From the NCBI GenBank assembly GCA_964645625.1, contig CAZYAI010000008.1, positions 4,663 to 68,662 on the forward strand: a stretch of DNA of 64,000 bases, in the 5' to 3' direction. A program made the translations under genes and the position numbers. Below the pieces are notes generated by a model that saw only the letters and a program-made list of their open reading frames with translations, had not been told where the DNA came from and made no database searches. Positions 45,501 to 53,566 of the stretch are shown here, piece after piece. Every line of letters begins with the position of its first letter. Position 1 is the first letter of the stretch. This stretch comes from AB-137-C09 sp964645625. Its GTDB lineage: Bacteria; Pseudomonadota; Zetaproteobacteria; Mariprofundales; Mariprofundaceae.

Positions 45501-45684
45501 TAGCGAGAAAGTCGAGCGCATGATTAATCAATATCTATTCACCGAAATTACGCCGTTGAGGGACGATGTGGTTGCAACCATGTTGCATAAACCGAAGTTG
45601 CTACAACGCAAAACACGCGCCCAACGCGCACTGGATAAAATCATGGATTTTATCGAAACATTTATGATGGATGCTCCAAGCTGA
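42511..45684 (+). CDS. hsdR: MNT nucleotidyltransferase fused to type I restriction subunit HsdR
   Basis: 1057 residues. Residues 1-101 are a complete minimal nucleotidyltransferase: LYGSRAKGTHKVGSDIDLT (GSx10DxD; G33 S34 D45 D47) and third Asp D77 in YTVDLSIF. A short linker (QENASTSRL) leads into a normal HsdR from about 113: nuclease D229, E243-x-K245 (QIELKRRG), Walker A TTGSGKT (K380), DECH at 478-481, helicase C-terminal domain and coiled tail. No stop or alternative start with a Shine-Dalgarno separates the parts. Start at 42511 is chosen for GGAGGG 8 nt upstream; the open frame extends back to 42391. HsdR is the ATP-driven translocase-nuclease; fusion to MNT is unusual. Confidence 0.9.
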   Translation: MMGVKFGLSAETIDAIYGVFQRHPEVDVVMLYGSRAKGTHKVGSDIDLTMKGEALQFSHLSKIANELHELPIPYTVDLSIFSGITHADLIAHIERVGQVFYRKQENASTSRLPQSEQALENALIEQLEGLGWSYVAIPDETALKANLKAQLEKHNQTTFSDAEFQAILNHLDKGNVFERAKILRDKMCLTRDNGEIFYLNFMEQQEWCQNEYQVTHQVTIEGSYKNRYDVTLLVNGLPLVQIELKRRGLELKEAFNQINRYQRHSFWASNGLFQYVQLFVISNGVNSKYYANNRKQSFKQTFYWADEENQTIKRLDAFAKAFLEKCQLSKMISKYIVLNETNKVLMVLRPYQYYAVEAIVEKVKHSRNNGYIWHTTGSGKTLTSFKTAQVLMDLPKVHKVLFVVDRKDLDYQTNKEFTAFSKGCVDITSNTLALVQQLSSERKLIVTTLQKLNTAISKKRHEKEMEKLKDKRIIFIFDECHRSQFGDTHKRINAFFNTPQMFGFTGTPIFVDNVAHNQHGKRTTKDLFGEQLHKYVITDAIRDENVLKFAIEYVGRYKQKDESLNHIDIEVEGVDTKELMESPKRLEKITDYIIANHDRKTHARDFTAMFCVSSVDVLTKYYALFKSKKAAGEHQLKVATIFSYTANEDDKDGDGLIDIDPLDGLSDGKALNQHSRDKLESYIADYNQMFGTNFSTKDSQSYYNYYNDIGKRVRAREVDILLVVNMYLTGFDSPPLNTMYVDKNLKHHGLLQAYSRTNRVLNERKSQGNIVCFRNLKKATDDAIALFSNKEAKETIIMQPYEAYARQFNQACTVLLGIAPSVDAVNDLVTEDDELQFVKAFRELIRIRNVLSSFADFSFADLAMNEQTFNDYRSKYLDLYDKVRSDRQKEKVSILEDVDFELELIHRDEINVAYIMKLLASLKDQDEATAQQQKKAILDLVAGEAQLRSKRALIEKFIEENLPKVHGVEAVPEAFAHYWQQERQTALSGICHEEALDSEKVERMINQYLFTEITPLRDDVVATMLHKPKLLQRKTRAQRALDKIMDFIETFMMDAPS

Positions 45685-45714
45685 TATGAGTAACTGATGT
45701 TTTTTTGAGTAACA

Positions 45715-45920
45715 ACAGGTCATTGCGGACTTGATCCGCAATACCGCATCGAGTGCGGCATGACGGAGTGAACGAACGCAAGACTGGATGCCGCATCACA
45801 ACGGCATGACGCAAAGAAACCACGTCATTGCGGATTTGATTCGCAATACCGCATCGAGTGCGGTATGACGGAGCGAACAGACGCAAGACTGGATACTGCA
45901 TCAAGTGCGGGTTGTGATGC
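45715..45920. repeat. REP-like cluster right of the restriction island
   Basis: Two units, each with core TTGCGGACTTGATCCGCAA (45723-45741) or TTGCGGATTTGATTCGCAA (45828-45846), then ACCGCATCGAGTGCGGYATG and ACGCAAGACTGGAT. Same family as 15155-15300 and 59390-59408. The 290-bp hsdR-uup spacer holds nothing else I can see. Confidence 0.75.
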
Positions 45921-45978
45921 CTTATTATAACAACAACGCCGCGCTTGCCGTTCTTGGGTAGGGTTCTAGCATTCAGCC

Positions 45979-47904
45979 ATGCCGTTATTAACCCTTAATC
46001 ATATTGATAAAGCCTTTGGCTCACAGGTATTGTTGCACGATGCCTCTTTAAGCATTCACCGTGGTGCTCGCGTTGGGCTGATTGGTCGTAATGGCGAGGG
46101 TAAATCCACCTTGCTAAAGATCATGGCAAACATCATCGAAGCCGATGCTGGTGATGTGCATGTGCGCACAGGTATGCGCGTAGCGTATTTGCCGCAAGAT
46201 GTTTATTATGAAGGTGGGCAACGTGTCTATCACGTGGTGGCAGCGGGTGTGGGAAAACTGGCTGCAACGTTGGAACAATACCATGATCTGCTCGCCGAGA
46301 TGGAAACATCTAACTCCGATGCCTTGTTGAGTCGTTTGGAAGAAACACAAAAAACATTGGATCATGAAAACGCTTGGCAGTTGCAAGTGCGTATTGAATC
46401 AGCGATTTCTCGCTTGGGTTTGGATCCTAACGCTGATGTTGCAACGCTTTCTGGCGGTTGGCTGCGTCGCGTTGCTTTGGCTGCCACGGTGGTGGCGCAG
46501 CCTGATGTAATCTTGCTGGATGAGCCAACCAACCATCTGGATGTAGGCTCGATTGAATGGCTGGAAGATTTTATTGCCGACTTTCAAGGTGCGGTGGTAT
46601 TTATTACCCATGACCGTTACTTTTTAGATGCTGTCGCTGAAGAAATTGTTGAACTGGATCGAGGGATGTTGCGTTCTTATATCGGTAGCTATGCTGATTA
46701 TCTTGATAAAAAAGCAGAAGAACTGGCAACGGAAGCGCGTCAACACCGCCGCTTCGATCAACTGTTAGCCAACGAGGAACGCTGGATTCGGCGCGGTATT
46801 CCAGCACGGCGCACACGCGATGAAGGGCGCGTTCGTGCCCTAGAGGATTTGCGCAAGCAACGCAGTGAACGCCGTTTGCGGGCTGGTGATGTGGCGTTGC
46901 GCGTGGCTTGTGGTGTCAAACCAGGCAAGATGCTCATCGAAGCGGTGGACATTGACCACGCCTTTGGCGATACGGTTGTGGCGCGTCATTTTAATCACAA
47001 AATTATGGCAGGGGATCGCGTGGGTTTGCTGGGACCTAATGGTATTGGTAAGACCACGCTGCTCAATATCATGCTGGGCAATATTCAGCCCGATGCTGGG
47101 CGCATTCGCCAAGGGGCGCGTTTGGTGCCTGCTTATTTAACGCAATTACGTCACCTTGACCCCAAGCAAAAGATCAAAGATGTGCTGTTGCCGCAGGGTG
47201 GTCAATATGTGCATATTGCGGGTAAAGAGCCACGTCATGTGGTCAGTTATATGCAGGATTTTTTGTTTGATAAAGAGCGACTGAATGCACCAGTTGAGGC
47301 ACTTTCTGGTGGCGAGCGCGGACGTTTGATGCTGGCGTGTTTGCTGTTAGAACCAGCCAATGTGTTGATTTTGGATGAACCAACCAACGACCTTGATATT
47401 GGCACGCTGACTATTTTGGAGCAGGCGTTGGCGCGTTATGAAGGCACGGTGATTTTGGTTTCCCATGATCGTGCTTTTATGGATCGCGTGGCTTCGCAGG
47501 TGTTAGCCTTTGAAGGTGAGGGGCATATTCAGCATGTGTTGGGTGGTTACTCCGATTATTTAGCGTGGCGTGAACGGCGTGATGCAGAGCTAAAAAGCAG
47601 TACTCCAACGGTGAAGAAAACTACCTCAGCGGCTCCTGCTGCATCACGCAAAACGGCGAGTACGAAGTTGTCTTACAAAGATCAGCAGGCGTTGGATGCT
47701 TTGCCTGCTACCATTGAATCGCTAGAAGAAGAAAAAGCGACCATTGAGCAGCGTTTTTGTGACCCTGATTATTTTCAGCGTGATAGCGAAGGCTGCCAAA
47801 GGGATCAGCAACGTTTAAGTGCCATCGACAAAAGCTTGGAAGCGGCATACCAACAGTGGCAAGCATTAGAAGAGAAACAAGAAGCCTTGGCTCAATCATC
47901 ATGA
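45979..47904 (+). CDS. uup: ABC-F family ATPase Uup
   Basis: 641 residues, two ABC domains. Walker A GRNGEGKSTLLKIM near 37 and GPNGIGKTTLLNIM near 352; signatures LSGGW and LSGGE; Walker B LLDEPTNHLD and LILDEPTNDLD. No membrane part. The C-terminal coiled coil (residues 560-641) is the Uup DNA-binding type domain. Uup-like ABC-F proteins act on ribosomes and affect transposon excision. Its TGA overlaps the folK ATG (ATGA). Confidence 0.93.
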   Translation: MPLLTLNHIDKAFGSQVLLHDASLSIHRGARVGLIGRNGEGKSTLLKIMANIIEADAGDVHVRTGMRVAYLPQDVYYEGGQRVYHVVAAGVGKLAATLEQYHDLLAEMETSNSDALLSRLEETQKTLDHENAWQLQVRIESAISRLGLDPNADVATLSGGWLRRVALAATVVAQPDVILLDEPTNHLDVGSIEWLEDFIADFQGAVVFITHDRYFLDAVAEEIVELDRGMLRSYIGSYADYLDKKAEELATEARQHRRFDQLLANEERWIRRGIPARRTRDEGRVRALEDLRKQRSERRLRAGDVALRVACGVKPGKMLIEAVDIDHAFGDTVVARHFNHKIMAGDRVGLLGPNGIGKTTLLNIMLGNIQPDAGRIRQGARLVPAYLTQLRHLDPKQKIKDVLLPQGGQYVHIAGKEPRHVVSYMQDFLFDKERLNAPVEALSGGERGRLMLACLLLEPANVLILDEPTNDLDIGTLTILEQALARYEGTVILVSHDRAFMDRVASQVLAFEGEGHIQHVLGGYSDYLAWRERRDAELKSSTPTVKKTTSAAPAASRKTASTKLSYKDQQALDALPATIESLEEEKATIEQRFCDPDYFQRDSEGCQRDQQRLSAIDKSLEAAYQQWQALEEKQEALAQSS

Positions 47905-48392
47905 AGCAAGTCATCATCGCCTTAGGCGGCAACATTGGTGATGTATTGGCATACTTTCGTTATGCGCGCACAGCATTGAATGCGCTCGATGGCTGCCATG
48001 TGGTGGCATCTTCGCCTGTGTACCGTACACCACCAGTCGGGCCACAAGATCAAGATGATTATGATAATGCGGTGTTATTGCTCGCTACCACATTGTCGCC
48101 CTTGGCATTGCTGGATGCCTTGCATGACATTGAACAAGCGTGCCACCGTGAACGCCGCGTCCATTGGGGTGCACGCACCTTGGATTTGGATATTATTGAT
48201 TACGCAGGCTTATGTTACCACGATGCACGATTAACCCTGCCGCACCGCGAAGCGCATGGGCGTGCCTTTGTCTTGCTGCCATTGGCTGACGTGTTACCTG
48301 ACTGGCAACACCCACGCTTGCAGCAAGCGGTAAGTAGCTTGTTGGCAGCATGTGATCGCACAGGTATTGCGCTACGTTGCCACGATTGGTGA
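47901..48392 (+). CDS. folK: 6-hydroxymethyl-7,8-dihydropterin pyrophosphokinase
   Basis: 163 residues. IALGGNIGD at 5-13, SSPVYRTPPVGPQDQDDYDN near 35, and HWGARTLDLDIIDYAGL near 90 are the HPPK signatures. It transfers pyrophosphate from ATP in folate synthesis. Start overlaps the uup stop by four bases; a longer frame from 47856 would lie inside uup and is rejected. Confidence 0.95.
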   Translation: MKQVIIALGGNIGDVLAYFRYARTALNALDGCHVVASSPVYRTPPVGPQDQDDYDNAVLLLATTLSPLALLDALHDIEQACHRERRVHWGARTLDLDIIDYAGLCYHDARLTLPHREAHGRAFVLLPLADVLPDWQHPRLQQAVSSLLAACDRTGIALRCHDW

Positions 48393-48503
48393 TTGACCTA
48401 GTGTAATCTCGTTAGTGGGCATGGCGTTTTGCGCTTAACCCTTGATTTACTGGCTTTTGCGCAATTTTTCGTTTTGTTGTAGTCTGTGCAGACGAGTGCT
48501 GTT

Positions 48504-51500
48504 ATGAATACGATATTATTACCTGTCCTTAGATGTTATATCGCTTTGGTTGTTTGCATGGGTGGTTTTTCTCTGCCTGTGTTGGAGGCTATTACGGTGC
48601 AGGATATGGTCACTGGCGGTGTTACTCCAGCGACTATTCGTAACGCGCTGCAAGGGCAAAATGTTACCATTAGTAATATGACGGTGGTCAATAACGGTTG
48701 TAATGTTAATCCTGCGATTGGTTTGTTTAATCAAGGTATGACGGCGACAGGTGCTGGCCCTGTGTTAGGTGATGTTTCTGGCGTGGTGCTGAGTACAGGG
48801 GTACTCAATGGTGCTGATCCCTTGGTATCGCCCAATAATTTTTATAATTGGACCAATACCTTATGCCCTGCCAATGTCAGTGATGTCGATATGCTTGCGC
48901 TAGAGCCGTTTACGCAATTTGGCGAATACGTTGCTTTGGAGTTCGATGTCATTCCGACCAAGGGAATCATGGCGATTCCCTTTCAATTTGCTTCTGATGA
49001 GTTCCCTGAATATGTCTGCACCAGTTTTAATGATGCTGTGGGTATTTTTGTTAGCGGACCAGGGATAGCGGGTCCTTATACGTTAGGGGCGCAAAATTTT
49101 GCTAAAACTGCTGCGGGTGATTTAACCTCGATTAACTGGGTGAATACAGGGCAGGTGGGCATGTTTGGTACGTTGGGGCAGTGTGGCAGCCTCACTAATA
49201 CTGCCTATTATACCGACAATAGCAGCGGTAATGTTTTAGGCGGTAACAATACTGTTGCGACCACCAACGCCAACCTCGAAATGGACGGTTGGACGAATTA
49301 TATTTATCAGCCTGTGCCTGTAACGCCTGGTGCGACCTATCACGTTAAAGCAGTGGTGGCTGATGCTGGTGATCGTTTGTGGGATTCGGCGGTGTTTTTT
49401 CACCTTATCTTCAGTACCGGTAGTTTTTCTGGTTTCGATTTTGGCGATGCGCCAGATAGTTACCGCACGTTAACCTCCAATGGCGGTGCCAGTCATGGTA
49501 TTGATGCCCACCTCTACCTTGGTTTAACCATGCCCGATAATGAAATTACAGGCACACCCAGCGTTGCAGCCAATGGCGATGATGCGGTCGGCGTGCCTGA
49601 CGATGAAGATGGTGTCAGCCAATTCCCTACACTGCTGGTGAGTTCAACCAGTTACAGCGTCAATGTGGTGGCGAATAACAGTACAGGCAGCACAGCGACG
49701 TTGACCGGCTGGATTGATTTTAATGGCAATGGTCAATTTGATGCTGCTGAAGGTGCGATGGTAAGTGTGCCAAATGGTGCTTTTAATACCCCTGTTACAT
49801 TAACGTGGAGTGGCTTGAGCGGTTTGGTTGCAGGTACGACCTATGCTCGCCTGCGCCTTACTACCTCGCCGCTGATCACCGTCAATATGCCTGGTGGTAA
49901 TGCGCCCGATGGTGAGGTGGAAGATTATTTGTTACCGATACTAGGCATGCCTGATTATGGTGATGCGCCCGATGTTTACCATACGTTAGCGACGAACAAT
50001 GGTGCTGCTCACGGCATCACGGCGGGCTTGCACTTGGGCTTGAATGCACCAGATACCGAGGTCACGGGTATCGCTTCGGTCAATGCTGATGGTGATGACT
50101 TTAATGGCGTGGATGATGAAGATGGTATCACGGTGTTGCCGCCATTATCCAATGGCAGTAGCAGCTATACGGTGAATGTGCGGGTTAGCAATACCCTTGG
50201 CAGTGCAGCGCAATTGATTGCTTGGCTGGATTTTAATCGCAACGGGGTGTTTGATGCCAGTGAGGCAACAGTGGTGACTGTGGCGAATGGTACAGTCAAT
50301 GGCATGGTGACACTGAATTGGACGGGTTTAAATGGTTTAGTCGTCGGTAATACCTACCTTCGACTGCGCCTGAGTAATGATCCTACGATGACCATCAATA
50401 CCCCCAGCGGCGCAGCGATCAATGGTGAGGTGGAAGATTACGCTTTAAGCATTGTTTCTGCCCCTGATTATGGTGATGCACCAGACAGTTACCACACCCT
50501 CATTGCCAGCGGCGGTGCCAGTCACACCATTGATGGGCAGGTTTATATGGGACTGCTCGCGCCCGATACCGAGGCGGATGGACAGCCCACCGTGGCAGCC
50601 AATGGCGATGATGCCAACGGCAGTGCTGATGAAGATGGTGTAGTGGGTGGCTTTTCTGCGCTAACGTTGAATGCTGGCAGTTATACCCTTGATGTAACCG
50701 TGAGTAATCAAAGCGGCAGTGCTGCGACCTTGGTGGGGTGGATTGATTTTAATCGCAATGGCGTATTTGAAAGTAGCGAGGCTGCGAGTACGACGGTAGC
50801 CAATGGTAGCAATGGGGCGGTGGTTACCCTGAGTTGGGGTGGATTAAGTGGTTTGGTTGTGGGGAATACCTATGCCCGTTTGCGCTTGTCTACTGACCCA
50901 GCCTTAAACAGTAACACGCCTGCTGGCGCGCTGGGCGCGGGTGAGGTGGAAGATTACGCATTGACGATTTTTAACGCTATGGGTGAGGCATGTATTCCAC
51001 CTGGCGCAACCGCTTATTACCCGTGGAATGGTAATAGCAATGATTTTGCAGGTGTGTACAACTTGGTTGCTGGCAATGTGGCATACGATGCATTGGATTA
51101 TATTTCGACGCAAGCAGCAAGCTTTAATGGCAGCAATCAACTGTTGCAATACAGCAATGGCACGTTTATGAACCAAGCTTTTAGCAATATGTCATTGCTG
51201 CTATGGATTAAACCCAGCACGCTTGTAGGCGTGCAAACTTTGTTTGATGAGGGCGGGAACAATCGGCGCGGCGCGCTTACGCTGCGTTTGAATGGCAGTA
51301 ACTTAGAATTAGGCATGTTTGAGCGGCGACGTTCTTCTTTGCGTACATTAACAGCAGCTTATCCTACTGATGGTCGCTGGCATTTGGTGGCGGTGGTTTA
51401 TGCCAATGGTCAGCTAAGCTTGTATCTTGATGGTGTGAGTGTGGCAACAGTAGCAACGGGCTTTGCTAACTTCCGTTCGCATAACGATCCTGCGGCGTTT

Positions 51501-52607
51501 GGTGCGACCAATGGACGCGATGCTTTTAGCACTACCGTGGGCGGTAATTATTACCAAGGTTTCATGGATGAAGCGGCCTATTATTACAGTGCTTTGAGCG
51601 CCGCAAATGTGGCTGCGTATTATGCCTGTTTGCAGCCGCAGTACGACTTCGGCGATGCACCAGCGATGTACTCAGCGGCTGAACACCGCATCATGCCAAC
51701 GCTGTATTTAGGAACCTTCCATGATGGTGATAGTGGTAACTGGGGCGATGGCATGGATAGTAATAACAATGCCACGGATGATGATACGCTAGGTGATCCC
51801 GCTGGTGGCATTGATGATGAAGATGGTATAGCCAGCGCGACCGAGATTCCTTATGCCGCTACCACATTCAGTGTTGATGTGTATGCCAGCAATCAAACCA
51901 CGACTGCGGCAACGCTTTATGCTTGGTTGGATGGTAATCAAAACGGTGTTTTTGAAGCATCGGAAGTTGCAAGCGTTAACGTTCCTAGCGGCACGCTGCA
52001 TAGTCCTGTGACTGTACAATGGACTGGTTTGACAGGGGCGACGGTAGGTGCGGTATACCTGCGTTTGCGCTTGACCACGGACAATACAATCGGTGCGGCT
52101 AGCGCAGGAGGCTTTGCCCGCGATGGTGAGGTGGAGGATTACCGTTTGCCTATTCAAGCAGGCTTACCTTCGTTGACGGTGACTAAAGTATCGCAGATTT
52201 TATCCGATCCTTCAGGTGCTGCAACGCCCCGTGCCATACCGGGTGCGGTGTTGCTCTACACCATTCACATCACCAATGTGGGCGTGGCTGCTACAGGTGT
52301 GGACAGTGTGGTGATTAGTGACCCTTTCTCTGGCTATACGTCCTTGGTTTTAGATTACGACTCTGCAGGCCCGATCAACGGCCCTGTTCTTTTTGTCGAT
52401 CTGGTAAGCAGTGGATTAAGCTATAATGATGCAACAGATATTACCTATTACAATGCGGCAGGGACTGCCATTACCCCTGTTGCTACAGCCAATGGCACAG
52501 ACCCATTGGTACGTAAAATCGTCATCAATCCCAAAGGCAGTATGCCAGCCTCAACGCCTACTGCCTCGCCTTCCTTTCAGGTATTGTTCAAAGTAATCAT
52601 TGAGTAA
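48504..52607 (+). CDS. Large exported modular surface protein (choice-of-anchor L, GEVEDY repeats, LamG, DUF11-like)
   Basis: 1367 residues. Signal peptide (to about 28); a choice-of-anchor L-like domain (about 30-305, TIRNALQGQNVTISNMTVVN); then GEVEDY domains at about 310-478, 483-650, 654-822 and 1047-1218. Each opens DYGDAPDSYHTL or a variant, has a Ca-binding-like DEDGV and DFNxNGxF, and closes DGEVEDY. A LamG-like jelly-roll (about 830-1045, GRWHLVAVVYANGQLSLYLD) sits before the fourth repeat. The last 140 residues resemble a DUF11 repeat. No C-terminal sorting motif is seen. Likely a secreted or surface adhesin; ligand unknown. Confidence 0.85.
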   Translation: MNTILLPVLRCYIALVVCMGGFSLPVLEAITVQDMVTGGVTPATIRNALQGQNVTISNMTVVNNGCNVNPAIGLFNQGMTATGAGPVLGDVSGVVLSTGVLNGADPLVSPNNFYNWTNTLCPANVSDVDMLALEPFTQFGEYVALEFDVIPTKGIMAIPFQFASDEFPEYVCTSFNDAVGIFVSGPGIAGPYTLGAQNFAKTAAGDLTSINWVNTGQVGMFGTLGQCGSLTNTAYYTDNSSGNVLGGNNTVATTNANLEMDGWTNYIYQPVPVTPGATYHVKAVVADAGDRLWDSAVFFHLIFSTGSFSGFDFGDAPDSYRTLTSNGGASHGIDAHLYLGLTMPDNEITGTPSVAANGDDAVGVPDDEDGVSQFPTLLVSSTSYSVNVVANNSTGSTATLTGWIDFNGNGQFDAAEGAMVSVPNGAFNTPVTLTWSGLSGLVAGTTYARLRLTTSPLITVNMPGGNAPDGEVEDYLLPILGMPDYGDAPDVYHTLATNNGAAHGITAGLHLGLNAPDTEVTGIASVNADGDDFNGVDDEDGITVLPPLSNGSSSYTVNVRVSNTLGSAAQLIAWLDFNRNGVFDASEATVVTVANGTVNGMVTLNWTGLNGLVVGNTYLRLRLSNDPTMTINTPSGAAINGEVEDYALSIVSAPDYGDAPDSYHTLIASGGASHTIDGQVYMGLLAPDTEADGQPTVAANGDDANGSADEDGVVGGFSALTLNAGSYTLDVTVSNQSGSAATLVGWIDFNRNGVFESSEAASTTVANGSNGAVVTLSWGGLSGLVVGNTYARLRLSTDPALNSNTPAGALGAGEVEDYALTIFNAMGEACIPPGATAYYPWNGNSNDFAGVYNLVAGNVAYDALDYISTQAASFNGSNQLLQYSNGTFMNQAFSNMSLLLWIKPSTLVGVQTLFDEGGNNRRGALTLRLNGSNLELGMFERRRSSLRTLTAAYPTDGRWHLVAVVYANGQLSLYLDGVSVATVATGFANFRSHNDPAAFGATNGRDAFSTTVGGNYYQGFMDEAAYYYSALSAANVAAYYACLQPQYDFGDAPAMYSAAEHRIMPTLYLGTFHDGDSGNWGDGMDSNNNATDDDTLGDPAGGIDDEDGIASATEIPYAATTFSVDVYASNQTTTAATLYAWLDGNQNGVFEASEVASVNVPSGTLHSPVTVQWTGLTGATVGAVYLRLRLTTDNTIGAASAGGFARDGEVEDYRLPIQAGLPSLTVTKVSQILSDPSGAATPRAIPGAVLLYTIHITNVGVAATGVDSVVISDPFSGYTSLVLDYDSAGPINGPVLFVDLVSSGLSYNDATDITYYNAAGTAITPVATANGTDPLVRKIVINPKGSMPASTPTASPSFQVLFKVIIE

Positions 52608-52638
52608 TGGTGGGGGTGAATGATTACATTGTGTTTGG

Positions 52639-52734
52639 GGCAGGATGGACAAATGGACTTTTACCGCATCTGAAATCCTTTTGTACATTCATCCTAACCA
52701 TCCAAACAAAGAGATCAAAACGCTTGGTGCTTCT
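52639..52734. mobile_element. Partial 140-bp MITE (copy C, right end lost)
   Basis: Begins GGCAGGATGGACAAATGGAC and matches copies A (54160) and B (55604) through GCTTGGTGCTTCT. It then stops exactly where the GGCTTTCC element begins at 52735, so a second element has inserted into or replaced its right end. Confidence 0.8.
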
Positions 52735-52869
52735 GGCTTTCCGTTTAAGATGGGACAAAAGCAATATGGATATGCGTGACATCGTAGCTTCTTTGTTGGG
52801 TTTCGTGCCTCAACCCAACCTACATGATGGCCTTGTGGTGTACGTGCGTCCCGTTTTAAAAGGGAAGCC
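52735..52869. mobile_element. Non-coding element with GGCTTTCC-type terminal inverted repeats (copy 3)
   Basis: 135 bp. Left end GGCTTTCCGTTTAAGATGGG; right end, reversed, GGCTTCCCTTTTAAAACGGG. The interior shares ACAAAAGCAATATGGATATG and TGTTGGGTTTCGTGCCTCAA with copy 1 at 8068. It follows the truncated MITE and precedes the first attC-like site. This and the MITE fragment fill the 365-bp gap after the surface protein gene. Confidence 0.7.
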
Positions 52870-52894
52870 TAAATCTGTCTTACCGCTAACGCTT

Positions 52895-52947
52895 GCGCTA
52901 ACCAGCGCTTGAGGAGCGCAGCGACGAAAACGGTCCGAGTTAAGTGC
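52895..52947 (-). other. attC-like recombination site 1 (after toxin-antitoxin cassette)
   Basis: On the minus strand R'' GCACTTAAC (52947-52939) and R' GTTAGCGC (52902-52895) bracket TCGGACCG, a GC-rich loop with CGTCGCTGCGC, and CAAGCGCTG. The layout is that of a short attC. It lies 26 bp past the toxin stop and ends the array. Confidence 0.7.
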
Positions 52948-52972
52948 CTTATTCGGCCTTTTTTCTTGCTTG

Positions 52973-53245
52973 CTACACCGCTGGACTTCTCCGCTGATGA
53001 AGCACAGCTATCACAACAATATCCGTGTTTTTGTGTATGAAGTAAGTTGAGTATGGAAATCTCTTGCACAGCACTCTACGCATATTGCTCATGATCTCCA
53101 TATATAAATCTGGATGTTCTTTGATTTCTTCCAGCTTTGAATCGACTTCTTCAACGAAGGCAACGCCTAGATTTATTCTTTTCTCTTCGTACCATTCGTA
53201 TGTTGATTTAATGTCTTCTTCTGCTTCCTTTCTGATAATGAGCAT
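52973..53245 (-). CDS. ParE/RelE-family toxin
   Basis: 90 residues starting MLIIRKEAEEDIKSTYEWYE, then FVEEVDSKLEEIKEHPDLY, then RRVLCKRFPYSTYFIH and the end VIAVLHQRRSP. This is the ParE/RelE superfamily order. The antitoxin gene lies 7 bp upstream. The catalytic type (gyrase or ribosome) cannot be told. It forms one integron cassette with its antitoxin and attC 1. Confidence 0.85.
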   Translation of the reverse strand: MLIIRKEAEEDIKSTYEWYEEKRINLGVAFVEEVDSKLEEIKEHPDLYMEIMSNMRRVLCKRFPYSTYFIHKNTDIVVIAVLHQRRSPAV

Positions 53246-53252
53246 TTGAATC

Positions 53253-53468
53253 TCACCCTAATATTCTTTTCTTCACTTCCTGCCAGGGAGATCCTTCATC
53301 GGGGTTGGCGTGATAGGCATCAAGACGCTTTTCTAGCTCCCGTTTATGCCACTCGGGTATTTCAACCGCTTCTGGCATTTTAGCGATTGAATCCCAGATG
53401 TCTTCTACAAGCTGGATGCGCTGTTGAATTGGCATTTCTGCAATTTCTGATGGGGATATTGATTTCAT
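53253..53468 (-). CDS. Antitoxin, addiction-module component family (CHP02574-like)
   Basis: 71 residues. IAEMPIQQRIQLVEDIWDSI is the family core, and PEWHKRELEKRLDAYHANPD then SPWQEVKKRI the C-terminal part that wraps the toxin. The gene is upstream of the ParE-like toxin in the usual order. A TA pair in a cassette array is typical and is thought to stabilise it. Confidence 0.87.
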   Translation of the reverse strand: MKSISPSEIAEMPIQQRIQLVEDIWDSIAKMPEAVEIPEWHKRELEKRLDAYHANPDEGSPWQEVKKRILG

Positions 53469-53503
53469 TTAAGATTCTCCGAATTAGGCTGAGTTCTTTG
53501 CAA

Positions 53504-53566
53504 GCCGAACGACCTGCATGAGGGGCAGAGCGAAGCGATGTCCCTCTCGATGCCATGGTTAGGTGT
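53504..53566 (-). other. attC-like recombination site 2 (after acetyltransferase cassette)
   Basis: Minus strand R'' ACACCTAAC (53566-53558) and R' GTTCGGC (53510-53504), with CATCGCTTCGCTCTGCCCCT-type loop sequence between. R'' differs by one base from the reverse complement of the cassette start (GTTAGGTCT at attC 3). R'' overlaps the acetyltransferase stop codon. Confidence 0.75.

Noticed and set aside
45662..45904. 80-residue minus-strand frame after hsdR
   Set aside because: It lies wholly in REP-like repeats; its internal sequence repeat reflects the DNA repeat, not a protein.
52607..52912. 101-residue frame after the surface protein gene
   Set aside because: It is made of the partial MITE and a GGCTTTCC element, and the same translation recurs in other frames in the other copies.
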